From NCBI RefSeq assembly GCF_006864425.1, contig NZ_QHLI01000013.1, positions 1 through 54,104 on the forward strand: 54,104 nucleotides of DNA, in the 5' to 3' direction. The notes under the pieces were generated by a model. It ran no database searches. It was not told the DNA's origin and saw only the letters and a program-made list of their open reading frames with translations. Of this stretch, positions 8,837 to 17,126 are shown piece by piece; positions within the stretch are counted from its first letter, which is position 1, and every line of letters starts with the position of its first letter. This DNA is from Campylobacter troglodytis. GTDB taxonomy: Bacteria > Campylobacterota > Campylobacteria > Campylobacterales > Campylobacteraceae. The translations under genes were made by a program, and so were the position numbers.

Positions 8837-9646
8837 ATGAAAAAATTAGTCGAGGGAAAGTGGGATTATAGCAAGCACGCTAAATTTTATGAGTTTCGCC
8901 CAAACTATACCCCACAAAGCATTGATATGCTTGTGGAGTTGGTTGGTGGCTTTGGTTGCAAGGGCGGCAATTTAAGCGAGAATTCAAAGAATTCAAGCAA
9001 AGCCTTGAAAGTCGCTGACATAGGTGCTGGCACAGGAAATCTCACCATAATGTTAATTGAAAGGGGATTAGAGGTGGTAGCTGTCGAGCCAAATGACGCT
9101 ATGAGAGAAATAGGCATAGAACGCACAAAGGGACAAGCTGTCAAATGGGTGCGTGCCACAGGGCTTGAAAACGGCTTAGAAAGTGGGGACTTTGACTGGG
9201 TGGCATTTGGTTCTAGCTTTAATGTGATGGATAGAAGCAAGGCACTTAAAGAATCACATAGACTTTTAAAAAAGGGCGGATACTTTTCTTGTATGTGGAA
9301 TCATAGGGATTTAAATGATCCCTTGCAAGAAGAGGTTGAAGCCTTGGTAAAAGAATGCGTGCCAAACTACGAACGAGGGGCTAGAAGGGAAGATCAAAGA
9401 CCCGTCATAGAAGCACACAAAGAGCTTTTTGATGAAATAGTGTATTTAGAACACGATTTTTACTTCAAACAAAGCCTTGAAAATTATCTTTTGGCGTGGC
9501 AAAGTGTTAAAAATCCTTTTTGGGATCTAGACACAGATGAGGGAAAAGCCTTGTTTGAGCGCATTTGCGAGAAAATTCGTGCTAAACTTCCAAATGAGTT
9601 TAGCATAAAATACACCTCCAGATCTTGGAGTGCGAAAAGGGTGTGA
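8837..9646 (+). CDS. Class I SAM-dependent methyltransferase
   Basis: This 269-residue protein is an intact paralogue of the preceding split gene. Motif I is VADIGAGTGNLTI, followed by VVAVEPNDAMRE (motif II, with the acidic ribose contact) and FDWVAFGSSFNVMD. The C-terminal half includes a basic ERGARREDQRP segment. By context next to the glutamine kinase, hydrolase and cytidylyltransferase, it could be one of the methyltransferases linked to O-methyl phosphoramidate capsule decoration (compare Cj1419/Cj1420), though the methyl acceptor is not shown by the sequence. It starts 52 bases after the previous gene with a GGGAG site. Confidence 0.8.
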   Translation: MKKLVEGKWDYSKHAKFYEFRPNYTPQSIDMLVELVGGFGCKGGNLSENSKNSSKALKVADIGAGTGNLTIMLIERGLEVVAVEPNDAMREIGIERTKGQAVKWVRATGLENGLESGDFDWVAFGSSFNVMDRSKALKESHRLLKKGGYFSCMWNHRDLNDPLQEEVEALVKECVPNYERGARREDQRPVIEAHKELFDEIVYLEHDFYFKQSLENYLLAWQSVKNPFWDLDTDEGKALFERICEKIRAKLPNEFSIKYTSRSWSAKRV

Positions 9647-9650
9647 AATC

Positions 9651-9760
9651 GTTGTTGTATTGAGCGTAGCGACTAGGTGGGTTGCTATGCGGTAGTAAAA
9701 GCAAAAAGATCTCGAGCTTCTTTGCCTTGCTTTGGCAAGGCTTAGAATGACGAGAGCAAA
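9651..9760. repeat. REP-like dispersed repeat
   Basis: This contains TTGTATTGAGCGTAGCGACT and, further on, AAAAGATCTCGAGC and GGCTTAGAATGACGAGAG. It is a diverged copy of the repeat also seen near 41 kb, 43.6 kb and 53.8 kb. No gene lies between 9647 and 9939. Confidence 0.6.
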
Positions 9761-9939
9761 AAAAGGATAAAACGCAAAAGCTTACAATGTTAGAAAAAAA
9801 ATTCAAGCTTTCAAAGGGCTATATCAAAAACAAATTTGCAAGTATTTAATAAATGCTTATATGAATTTAAAACCAAGGCTTGAATTTAAAAGGCTTTTAA
9901 AAAATTCAAGCTTTCAAAGGCTTGAATTTAAAAGGAGTA

Positions 9940-12498
9940 ATGATGAAACAAAGGCTTAGTTTTCAAAGCAAGGGGCGAAATTTACTAGCCTTGCAAGGTG
10001 CTTTAAAAAATGGAGAGATTTTGCCCCTGCTTATCTTAAACAAGCAAGATTTGCGTAATTTAAATTCACAAAAACGATCAATTATTTATAATAAAATCCA
10101 AGCCTTAAATTCACAAAAAATCATCATTCGCTCCTCATCCTTAAACGAGGATAGCACCACTCAGTCAAACGCAGGTGCCTTTTTAAGCCTTGCAAATATA
10201 AATGTAGATGATGAAGAGGCTCTTTTTGATGCCTTGCAAAGAGTGGCAAATTCTATGCCAAATGAAGAAGACGAGCTTTTAATTCAGCCCTTTTTGCAAG
10301 ACATCACTATGTGTGGGGTGGCTTTTAGCGTGGATAAGGATAATTTTGCTCCCTATTTTTGCGTACAGTTTGATGAAAGCGGAAGTAGTTCTAGTATAAC
10401 AGATGGAAGCAGTAAAAACAGCAAGCATTTTTTTGCTTACAGAGATGATTTAAAGATAAATGATGAGAAAATGTCTCGCTTGATAGGGCTTATAAAGGAG
10501 CTTGAAGGGCTTTATGACTGTGAGTTTTTAGATGTGGAGTTTGCTTTTGTGGCAGATTTATCTTGTGGCGAAGTTCGTGGGAGTGCTTCGCCAAGCTTCG
10601 TCAATGAAGCTCTTAGTTCTATTTCCTCGCTTGACTCGCACAACCCACGAACTTCATCCACAATCTTAAAATCTGCAAGATCAACTTCTAAAAATTCAAG
10701 CCTTATTTGCAAGGATAAAAATGCACCACCTAACAAGGCAAAAAATAATAAAAATTCACAAAACACAGCCCAGGAAAAACTCTATCTACTTCAAGTTCGC
10801 CCCCTTGTGATGAAGGGCAAGGAAGATCTTTTCAAGGCACTTCCCAAAGAAGCCTTAGGCAGACTTTACAGAAGGCTTGAAAACCTCAAAGAAAGGCGTC
10901 CAAATATACTTGGAGATAGCTTTATCTTTGGAGTTATGCCTGATTGGAATCCAGCTGAAATGATAGGACTTCGTCCAAACCGTTTGGCTTTAAGCCTTTA
11001 CAAAGCCATAATCACTGATAATATCTGGGCTTATCAAAGGGATAATTACGGCTACAAGGATTTAAGAAGTCATCCTTTAATGCACTCTTTTTTGGGTATG
11101 CCTTATATTGATGTACGCCTTAGCTTTAACTCCTTTATCCCAAAGGATCTAAATGAAAAAATAGCCTCAAAACTTGTGAATTTTTATCTAAGAAGTCTTA
11201 AACAAAAGCCTCATTTGCACGATAAAATAGAGTTTTTCATAGTGTATTCTTGCTATGATTTTAATAGCCCTACAAAGCTTAAAAAGCTCTTAAACCACGG
11301 CTTTAATGAAAATGAGCTTAAAAGGCTTGAATTTGCTTTATTAAATCTTACAAATAAGATAATAAATCCTGAAAATTCACTCTTTCGCAAAGATATTTTA
11401 AAGGCTAAAAAACTAGAATCTGTCTTTTTGCAGATTAAACACTCAAACTACTCTTTAATAGATAAAATTTATTGGCTCATTGAAGCTTGCAAAAGACACG
11501 GCACCTTGCCCTTTGCAGGCGTAGCAAGGGCTGGCTTTATAGCTATGCAAATGCTAAACTCCCTTGTAGAAATAGGCTTTTTAAGCAAGGAAAAAAAGCA
11601 AGATTTCCTAAACTCCCTAGCCACAGTTAGCAAAAAACTATCCTTGAAAAGTGCAAATTTAAATGAAAAAAACAAGGCTGAATTTTTAGCTGAATTTGGA
11701 CATCTTAGGGCTGGTTCATATAATATCTTAAGCCCTAGATACGATCAGGCCTTTGATAAGTATTTTAGCCTAACGCACAATTCACAAATGCCTAAAATTC
11801 ACCCCTTTGCTCTAAGCAAAAAAGAAGAAAAAGGCTTGAATTTATTATTAGCTGAGCACGGCTTAAAGATAGAAGCAAGGGCTCTTTTTGCCTTCTTTAA
11901 GGATGCCATTGAGGGTAGAGAAAGCGTGAAGTTTGAATTCACCAAGCTTTTAAGCTATGCTATCGAGTTAATTGCTGAATTTGGTGAGCATTATGGCATA
12001 AAAAAAGAGGATCTAGCTCACTTAGACATAGAAAATATCTTTACTCTTTACTCCTCACTTTACTCAAAAAGCCCAAAAGAAAGGCTGCTTGATGAGATAA
12101 AAAGACACAAAGAGGAGTATAAACTAAGCCTTGCCTTAAAGCTTCCACCCTTGCTTTATGAGCAAGATCAGGTGTATAGCTTTTTTACGCATTTAATCAC
12201 TCCAAATTTTATCACCCAAAAAACAGTTACAGCCTCTGTTGGCCTTGAAAATGAGCAAGATTTAAGGGATAAGATAGTGCTTATTAGAGCAGCTGATCCT
12301 GGGTATGATTATTTATTTTCTAAAAACATAGCAGGGCTTATTACTTGCTATGGAGGGGCAAATTCACATATGGCTATTCGTGCAAGTGAGCTAAACTTGC
12401 CATCCGTCATAGGCGTGGGCGAGGAAAAATTCAGCGAGCTTTTAAACACAAAAAAAGTAAGAATTGAATGTGCAAGCGAGCAAATAATATGTTTATAG
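9940..12498 (+). CDS. L-glutamine kinase of the MeOPN pathway (Cj1418-like)
   Basis: The product is 852 residues, built like PEP synthase: an N-terminal ATP-grasp domain ([12 protein letters not shown] near residue 65, LYLLQVRP at its end), a long middle domain and a C-terminal swivelling phosphohistidine domain with the active His in [14 protein letters not shown] (about residue 810). In C. jejuni the homologue Cj1418 phosphorylates the amide nitrogen of L-glutamine, the first step of phosphoramidate capsule synthesis. The neighbours 3' of it are the next two enzymes. I chose the ATGATG at 9940 because AGGAG lies 2 bases before it. About 73 residues with inverted-repeat structure (10554-10773) are inserted near the end of the ATP-grasp domain. 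Confidence 0.8.
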   Translation: MMKQRLSFQSKGRNLLALQGALKNGEILPLLILNKQDLRNLNSQKRSIIYNKIQALNSQKIIIRSSSLNEDSTTQSNAGAFLSLANINVDDEEALFDALQRVANSMPNEEDELLIQPFLQDITMCGVAFSVDKDNFAPYFCVQFDESGSSSSITDGSSKNSKHFFAYRDDLKINDEKMSRLIGLIKELEGLYDCEFLDVEFAFVADLSCGEVRGSASPSFVNEALSSISSLDSHNPRTSSTILKSARSTSKNSSLICKDKNAPPNKAKNNKNSQNTAQEKLYLLQVRPLVMKGKEDLFKALPKEALGRLYRRLENLKERRPNILGDSFIFGVMPDWNPAEMIGLRPNRLALSLYKAIITDNIWAYQRDNYGYKDLRSHPLMHSFLGMPYIDVRLSFNSFIPKDLNEKIASKLVNFYLRSLKQKPHLHDKIEFFIVYSCYDFNSPTKLKKLLNHGFNENELKRLEFALLNLTNKIINPENSLFRKDILKAKKLESVFLQIKHSNYSLIDKIYWLIEACKRHGTLPFAGVARAGFIAMQMLNSLVEIGFLSKEKKQDFLNSLATVSKKLSLKSANLNEKNKAEFLAEFGHLRAGSYNILSPRYDQAFDKYFSLTHNSQMPKIHPFALSKKEEKGLNLLLAEHGLKIEARALFAFFKDAIEGRESVKFEFTKLLSYAIELIAEFGEHYGIKKEDLAHLDIENIFTLYSSLYSKSPKERLLDEIKRHKEEYKLSLALKLPPLLYEQDQVYSFFTHLITPNFITQKTVTASVGLENEQDLRDKIVLIRAADPGYDYLFSKNIAGLITCYGGANSHMAIRASELNLPSVIGVGEEKFSELLNTKKVRIECASEQIICL
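10554..10773 (+). repeat. In-frame inverted-repeat insertion in glutamine kinase
   Basis: About 220 nt separate [10 protein letters not shown] from [10 protein letters not shown], which are normally close in this fold. The DNA forms a long imperfect palindrome: 10522-10581 pairs with 10644-10697, with GAAGTTCGTGGG and its complement as the best arms, and an inner AGCTTC/GAAGCT stem. The encoded peptide is Ser/Asn/Lys-rich and the reading frame is kept. Confidence 0.65.
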
Positions 12499-13100
12499 GC
12501 ATAACTCAAAGGCTTGCAAGACAAGAAAGCTATAAGGAGCTTCGTGAAATTTTAGCTGTGGAATGGGGAGAGCTTTTTGAGCGTGAATTTAAGGGCTTTT
12601 TGCCCTTGCCGCTTTGTTTTGGCGTGAATTTTTTGCAATATAAAAACGTTTTAAGTGGGGTGATTTTAAGCGGGGGAAATGATTTATCACTTTTTAATGA
12701 AAATGAAGAAAATTTAAGGCGAGATGAGTATGAATTTGAGATTTTAAGGCAGTGCGTTGAGACGAGAATGCCTGTTTTTGGGGTGTGCCGAGGGGCGCAA
12801 ATGATTTCACATTTTTTTGGAAGTAAAATTCAAGGCTGTGAAAATCACATAGGAAAACACCTAGTGCGTGATTTAAAAGGGTTTGAATTTGAAGTAAATT
12901 CTTTTCATAATTACGCTATCACTGAGCTTGGAGCAAATTTAAAGCCTTTAAATTTTGCAAGTGATGAAAGCATAGAAGCTTTCAAACACGAGAGTTTGCC
13001 TATTTTTGCTGTAATGTGGCACATTGAAAGAAAGGATGGCTTGAATGATACAGCGATTTTAGATGAATTTAAAAATGCGATTTTGGAATATAAGACTTAA
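12489..13100 (+). CDS. Gamma-glutamyl-CDP-amidate hydrolase (Cj1417-like)
   Basis: This 203-residue class I glutamine amidotransferase-like (peptidase C26) hydrolase has its nucleophile Cys in GVCRGAQM (about residue 97) and its catalytic His-Glu in [11 protein letters not shown] (about 175-179). In C. jejuni, Cj1417 cleaves gamma-glutamyl-CDP-amidate to glutamate and cytidine diphosphoramidate. The start at MFIGITQRL is chosen because it begins the conserved fold; it overlaps the kinase stop by 10 bases, so the two are coupled. Confidence 0.8.
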   Translation: MFIGITQRLARQESYKELREILAVEWGELFEREFKGFLPLPLCFGVNFLQYKNVLSGVILSGGNDLSLFNENEENLRRDEYEFEILRQCVETRMPVFGVCRGAQMISHFFGSKIQGCENHIGKHLVRDLKGFEFEVNSFHNYAITELGANLKPLNFASDESIEAFKHESLPIFAVMWHIERKDGLNDTAILDEFKNAILEYKT

Positions 13101-13180
13101 AAAAATACAAACATTTTGATATACAAAAGTTAGAAATTCTAAATTTAATCAATAAAAGTGAAATTTAAAGAAGGAAAAAA

Positions 13181-13963
13181 ATGAAAGCCTTAATTTTAGC
13201 GGCTGGCTTTGGCTCTCGCTTGATGCCCTTGACAGAAAATATGCCAAAGACTATGGTTGAGTATAAGAACAAAAGGCTCATTGAATACGAACTTGATGCC
13301 TTAATGGGTGCTGGTTTAAAGATAGATGAAATCTCTGTTGTGGGGGGATATAAGTTTGAAATTTTACAAGAGTTTTTAAGCAAAAATTATCAGCTAAAAA
13401 ACTTTTTTGTAAATGAAAATTATGCAAGCACAAATATGCTCCACTCGCTTTTTTGTGCAAAAGAGCTTTTAAACGAGTGTATTTTAAACAAGCAAGATTT
13501 GCTTGTATCTTATGCTGATATAGTGTATTTTGCCCCTTGCATTGAGGCTTTAATGAGAACAAAGGGCGAGCTTTTAATCTGTGTGAATTTAAAATGGCAA
13601 GAGCTTTGGCAAAGGCGTTTTAAGGACATTTTAAGCGATGCAGAAAGTTTAAAAATGAAAGAAATAAATGGGGAAAGTTTTATCACAGAACTTGGCAAAA
13701 AGCCAAAGAATTTAAGCCAAATAGAGGGTCAATATATGGGGCTTTTTAAGTTTTCACACAGCTTTTTGCCAAGGGTGCTTGAATTTTACGAAGCCCTTGA
13801 TAAAAACGCACTCTTTGATGGACAAAATTACAATAATATCTATATGACAAGCTTTTTACAAGGGCTAATCGATAAATATCACAACGCAAAAGCCGTGAAA
13901 ATCAATGGAGGATGGCACGAGGTGGATTTTAAGAGAGATTTAAAGCTTGATTTAAATTTTTAA
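13181..13963 (+). CDS. CTP:phosphoglutamine cytidylyltransferase (Cj1416-like)
   Basis: This 260-residue nucleotidyltransferase has the NTP-binding signature LAAGFGSRLMPLTENMPKTM (residues 6-25) and a metal-binding Asp in VSYADIVYF. In C. jejuni, Cj1416 couples CTP with phosphoglutamine in MeOPN synthesis. It follows the hydrolase by 80 bases and has AGAAGGA as its ribosome site. The kinase that acts last in the C. jejuni pathway (Cj1415, APS-kinase-like) is not found after it; an IS relic lies there instead. Choline-phosphate or sugar-1-phosphate nucleotidyltransferases share the signature, so the assignment leans on context. Confidence 0.8.
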   Translation: MKALILAAGFGSRLMPLTENMPKTMVEYKNKRLIEYELDALMGAGLKIDEISVVGGYKFEILQEFLSKNYQLKNFFVNENYASTNMLHSLFCAKELLNECILNKQDLLVSYADIVYFAPCIEALMRTKGELLICVNLKWQELWQRRFKDILSDAESLKMKEINGESFITELGKKPKNLSQIEGQYMGLFKFSHSFLPRVLEFYEALDKNALFDGQNYNNIYMTSFLQGLIDKYHNAKAVKINGGWHEVDFKRDLKLDLNF

Positions 13964-14802
13964 CTCTTATGATCTTGCTTTTGACATATCTTTTTAACAC
14001 TCATACTTTAATAAGATCTTTTAAATTCAAGCCAAATTTTCATTATAAAAATTCACAGTTTAGCCTTGCTTTTAAATTTAATTCTTTTTTGCAAGTGAGA
14101 TCTTTGTTGCGATCTTCTTTTGATATTTTTAAAAATAAACATATTATTTGTTTATAAGGATCTTTGAGGCTAAATTTAAAGCATTTATTAAGCTTTTTCC
14201 TTGATGTAAAGGCGGTAAAGCTACAAAACTTAATCAAAGCAACTCTTCTAAGTGCCATAAAAGTAGAAACTTAATTTTACAAAAATGTGAAAAAATCTCT
14301 AAAATGCAAGATTAAATTAAAATTTATAAAAATTATTTTTTACAACGCTAGATTTATAACTGTTAGCACAAGGTGCAAAAATGGTGTGCGAAAAGCGTGG
14401 GTGAGGAATTGGTAAAAAATACCTGTGTTTTACTTCGTGTCCTTGCAACTGTGTAGTAGAAGTGGCAAAGGCTCATTATAGGATAAAGCATAGCAAAAAC
14501 GAGTTTGCAAATGAAGGAAATCACATAAACGGCATAGAGAATTTTTTTGCTTAGTGTTACACACTCGTAAATTTAAGCAAAAAGACTTATGCCAAACATA
14601 GCTTAGTTAAATTCAAAGGAATCAAAGAGGGCAGTTTTATCTTTCATTTAAAAGAGCTTAGAATTTAGATACAATGCCAAGATACAAAAGCAAGCTTTGC
14701 ATAAGATCTTGCTAAAAATGATAAGGCAAAATCAGCTTAAATTTAGCCAAAATTTGAGCTGTGTTTATTTTGTTTCTTTATATAAGAGATTAAGGAAAAT
14801 AT
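13964..14802. other. Gene-free stretch with IS1595 relic C
   Basis: No credible gene is seen between the cytidylyltransferase and glycerate kinase. The right half (14372-14750) is a transposase relic. The left half, 13964-14370, is AT-rich and shows nothing recognisable; a 62-codon frame at 13969-14157 has no recognisable motifs. Confidence 0.6.
14372..14750 (+). pseudogene. Decayed IS1595-family element (relic C)
   Basis: This aligns with the intact-ended copy at 15936-16701: the basic GK.G.GR.TPVF region, then directly GKGSL / AHYRxKHSKNEFAN, HINGIENF and the 3' FRYNAKIQ segment, with frameshifts. Roughly 160 nt between the PVF and FGAKAHY segments is replaced by a single 32-nt hairpin module at 14431-14462, as expected if two modules recombined. 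Confidence 0.7.
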
Positions 14803-15933
14803 ATGAAAAAAATAATAATAGCACCAGATTCATTTAAGGGTAGTGCAAGTAGCTTGGAAATTTGCCACTTCATAGAAAGGGGCATATTGAAGATTATAAA
14901 AAATGCAAATATAGAAAAAATACCTCTTGCAGATGGGGGCGAGGGAACAGTTGATTGCATACTTTATGCAGTAGGTGGGAATATAAAAAAAATAAATGTA
15001 AAAAATCCAAAAGGTAAAATCATAGAGGCTAAATACGGCATTATCAACAAACAAAAAGCAGTTATAGAAATGGCTCAGGCCTCAGGACTTACATTGATTA
15101 GCCATAAAAAAAGAAATCCATTAAAATATTCTACCTATGGCACAGGGCAAATCATAAAAGATGCCTTAGATAATAACATAAAAGAAATATTAATAGGCAT
15201 AGGTGGCAGTGCAACCAATGACTGCGGGATAGGAATGGCTAAGGCTTTAGGATATAGATTTTTAGACAAAAACAATAATGAGCTTGAAGCCATAGCAGAA
15301 AATATGATAAAGGTTGCTAGCATAGATAAGAGCAAGGTAGATAAAAGAATATTTGATACAAAAATAACAGTAGCATGCGATGTAAAAAATCCTCTTTATG
15401 GAGAAAATGGGGCCACAGCAGTATATGGAAGGCAAAAAGGGGTTAGGAAAAAAAGTTTTAATGTGCTTGATAAGGGACTTAAAAATATAGCAAAGATCGT
15501 AAAAAAACAGTTACACAAAGAAATAGACTACATAGAAGGAGCAGGTGCTGCAGGAGGACTTGGAGGAGGTCTCATTGCATTTTGCAATGCTGAGTTAAAA
15601 AGTGGAATAGATGCTGTGCTTGATATAATAGAATTTGAGAATAAAATCAAAGGAGCTTCTCTTATTATAACAGGAGAAGGGGCTATTGACGGACAGACAA
15701 AGGAAGGAAAGGTTCCCATAGGGGTTGCAAAAAGGGCTTGTAATACTCCTGTGATTGCGATAGTAGGAGAGCTAAGAAAGGGTGCTGATCTAGTATATGA
15801 TTTAGGTATTTCATCTATCATGCCTATCTTTACAAAAGCTATGACAAGAAAGAAAGCTATTACAAATACAGGTATTTTAGTGGAAAATGCGACAGAAAGG
15901 GCATTGAGATTTATAAATATAGAATTAAAATAA
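14803..15933 (+). CDS. Glycerate kinase (GlxK/GarK family)
   Basis: This 376-residue protein begins MKKIIIAPDSFKGSASSLE and contains LADGGEGTVD, GIGGSATNDCGIGMAKALG and EGAGAAGGLGGGL, all typical of the type I bacterial glycerate kinase family that phosphorylates D-glycerate, usually at the 2-position. Length is normal. It is bracketed by IS1595 relic C on the left and the IS at 15936 on the right, whose target duplication includes this gene's stop codon. Its many AUA isoleucine codons and very A-rich sense strand look unlike its neighbours, suggesting import. In context it might supply phosphoglycerate for a capsule substituent, which is speculation. Confidence 0.9.
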   Translation: MKKIIIAPDSFKGSASSLEICHFIERGILKIIKNANIEKIPLADGGEGTVDCILYAVGGNIKKINVKNPKGKIIEAKYGIINKQKAVIEMAQASGLTLISHKKRNPLKYSTYGTGQIIKDALDNNIKEILIGIGGSATNDCGIGMAKALGYRFLDKNNNELEAIAENMIKVASIDKSKVDKRIFDTKITVACDVKNPLYGENGATAVYGRQKGVRKKSFNVLDKGLKNIAKIVKKQLHKEIDYIEGAGAAGGLGGGLIAFCNAELKSGIDAVLDIIEFENKIKGASLIITGEGAIDGQTKEGKVPIGVAKRACNTPVIAIVGELRKGADLVYDLGISSIMPIFTKAMTRKKAITNTGILVENATERALRFINIELK

Positions 15934-15935
15934 AT

Positions 15936-16701
15936 GGCGATTGATACTTTTAGCTGATATAATTACAGCTGAAAGCTTGGTAAAATCGATGTTAAACAAG
16001 TATATATTTTTGCCCCACATTTGGGAGCGGAAATTTAGGCAAATTTTGGAGTGTTTTTGTGCTGACATTTGCGTAAGCAAAATCGCTGTTTTGTGCAAGG
16101 TTTCTCGCCCTTGCGTGAATGCAATTGTGCAGCAAGCTTTTAACCCTTAAAGAATGCGAAAAAATCAGCAAAACGAAGTTTCTTTAGAAAATGAGTGGTG
16201 AGATTGAAGTTGATGAGAGTTATTTTGGTGCTCGCAGAGTGCGTGGCAAGCGTGGGCGTGGAGCTGGTCGCAAAACACCTGTGTTTGGAATGCTAAAGCG
16301 AAACGGCTATGTTTATACATAGGTGGTAAAACATTGCTCTGCAAAAGAATTATTGCCGATTATAAAGGACTTTTCGGAGCTTAACGAAAGTGAAATTTAC
16401 AGCGATGGATTAAAATCCTATGATGGTTTAGTGGATTTCGGTGCAAAGGCTCATTATAGGGTCAAACATAGCAAAAATGAGTTTGCAAACGGACGAAGCC
16501 ACATAAACGGCATAGAGAATTTCTGTGGCTTTGCGAAGGCTAGATTAAGTCAGTTTCACGGCAAGAGAATTTTTCTACCTTCATTTGAAGGAAACTGAAT
16601 TTAGATACAATGTCAAGGTTAAGAATGAAAATTTGTATAAAATTTTGTTAAAATGGCTTAGGAAAAATCCTAGGTCATTTTAGCTAAAAGTATCAATCGC
16701 C
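15936..16701 (+). mobile_element. IS1595-family insertion sequence with perfect ends (copy D)
   Basis: This 766-bp element has terminal inverted repeats of 21 bp with one mismatch, starting GGCGATTGATACTTTTAGCT. It is flanked by a perfect 8-bp duplication AAATAAAT (15928-15935 and 16702-16709), as in the IS1595 family. The intact ends and duplication mark it as the most recent insertion of this family here. Its transposase is broken. Confidence 0.9.
15989..16680 (+). pseudogene. Transposase of IS copy D, broken
   Basis: The transposase starts at MLNKYIF and is interrupted after AIVQQAFNP (TAA near 16148), again after NGYVYT (TAG near 16321), and by a frameshift near 16580. The DDE elements remain readable: EVDESYFGARRVRGKRG, IYSDGLKSYDGL and SHINGIENFCGFAK. 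The usual Trp of the ENFWG motif is Cys here. It cannot move itself; a helper copy must exist, or have existed, elsewhere. Confidence 0.85.
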
Positions 16702-16725
16702 AAATAAATTATTTACATTGTATGC

Positions 16726-17115
16726 ACCTTAAATACTATAGCTCAATTAAGCTTAAGCGGATTAGATCTTATCATTTTTATAAATTTTGATGAGAATATT
16801 GCCTTAAATTTTTTGTATTAATTGCGTTTCTTTTAAGTGAAGGATAAAATTTTATTTCTTAGCTTTTAAATTTGGCAAGTGTCAACTTTGTAAGGTCACT
16901 AGAAATTCACAATTATATTTATGTGATTCTTAGCTAAACTCATTTTTAGAATGCTTAACGTAGTAATGTGCATTAGCTACTTCTTTCAAAGTTGCAAGAG
17001 AAGTAGCACGAAGCAAAAAATACTGCAAAATTCTTTGAATTTAATCTTTGAAATTTTTGAAACGATTGATATACTTATTTTTCATCGCTGTAATCATAAC
17101 TTAAAGCTCTTTTTT
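16726..17115 (-). pseudogene. Decayed IS1595-family element (relic F)
   Basis: The minus-strand reading gives MKNKYINRF near 17075, then a jump from the N-terminal region to a 36-nt hairpin module (16981-17016) followed by ANAHYYVKHSKNEF, HINIIVNF and a worn 3' part. The end near 16726 resembles the terminal repeat of relic B. It lies back to back with copy D. Boundaries are approximate. Confidence 0.65.
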
Positions 17116-17126
17116 TGGAATTTTAG

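Noticed and set aside
8905-9240. 111-codon minus-strand frame
   Set aside because: It is a shadow of the intact methyltransferase gene, which has clear SAM motifs.
10512-10766. Minus-strand 84-codon frame inside the glutamine kinase
   Set aside because: It is the reverse reading of the inverted repeat; its peptide resembles the host sequence only because the arms are complementary.
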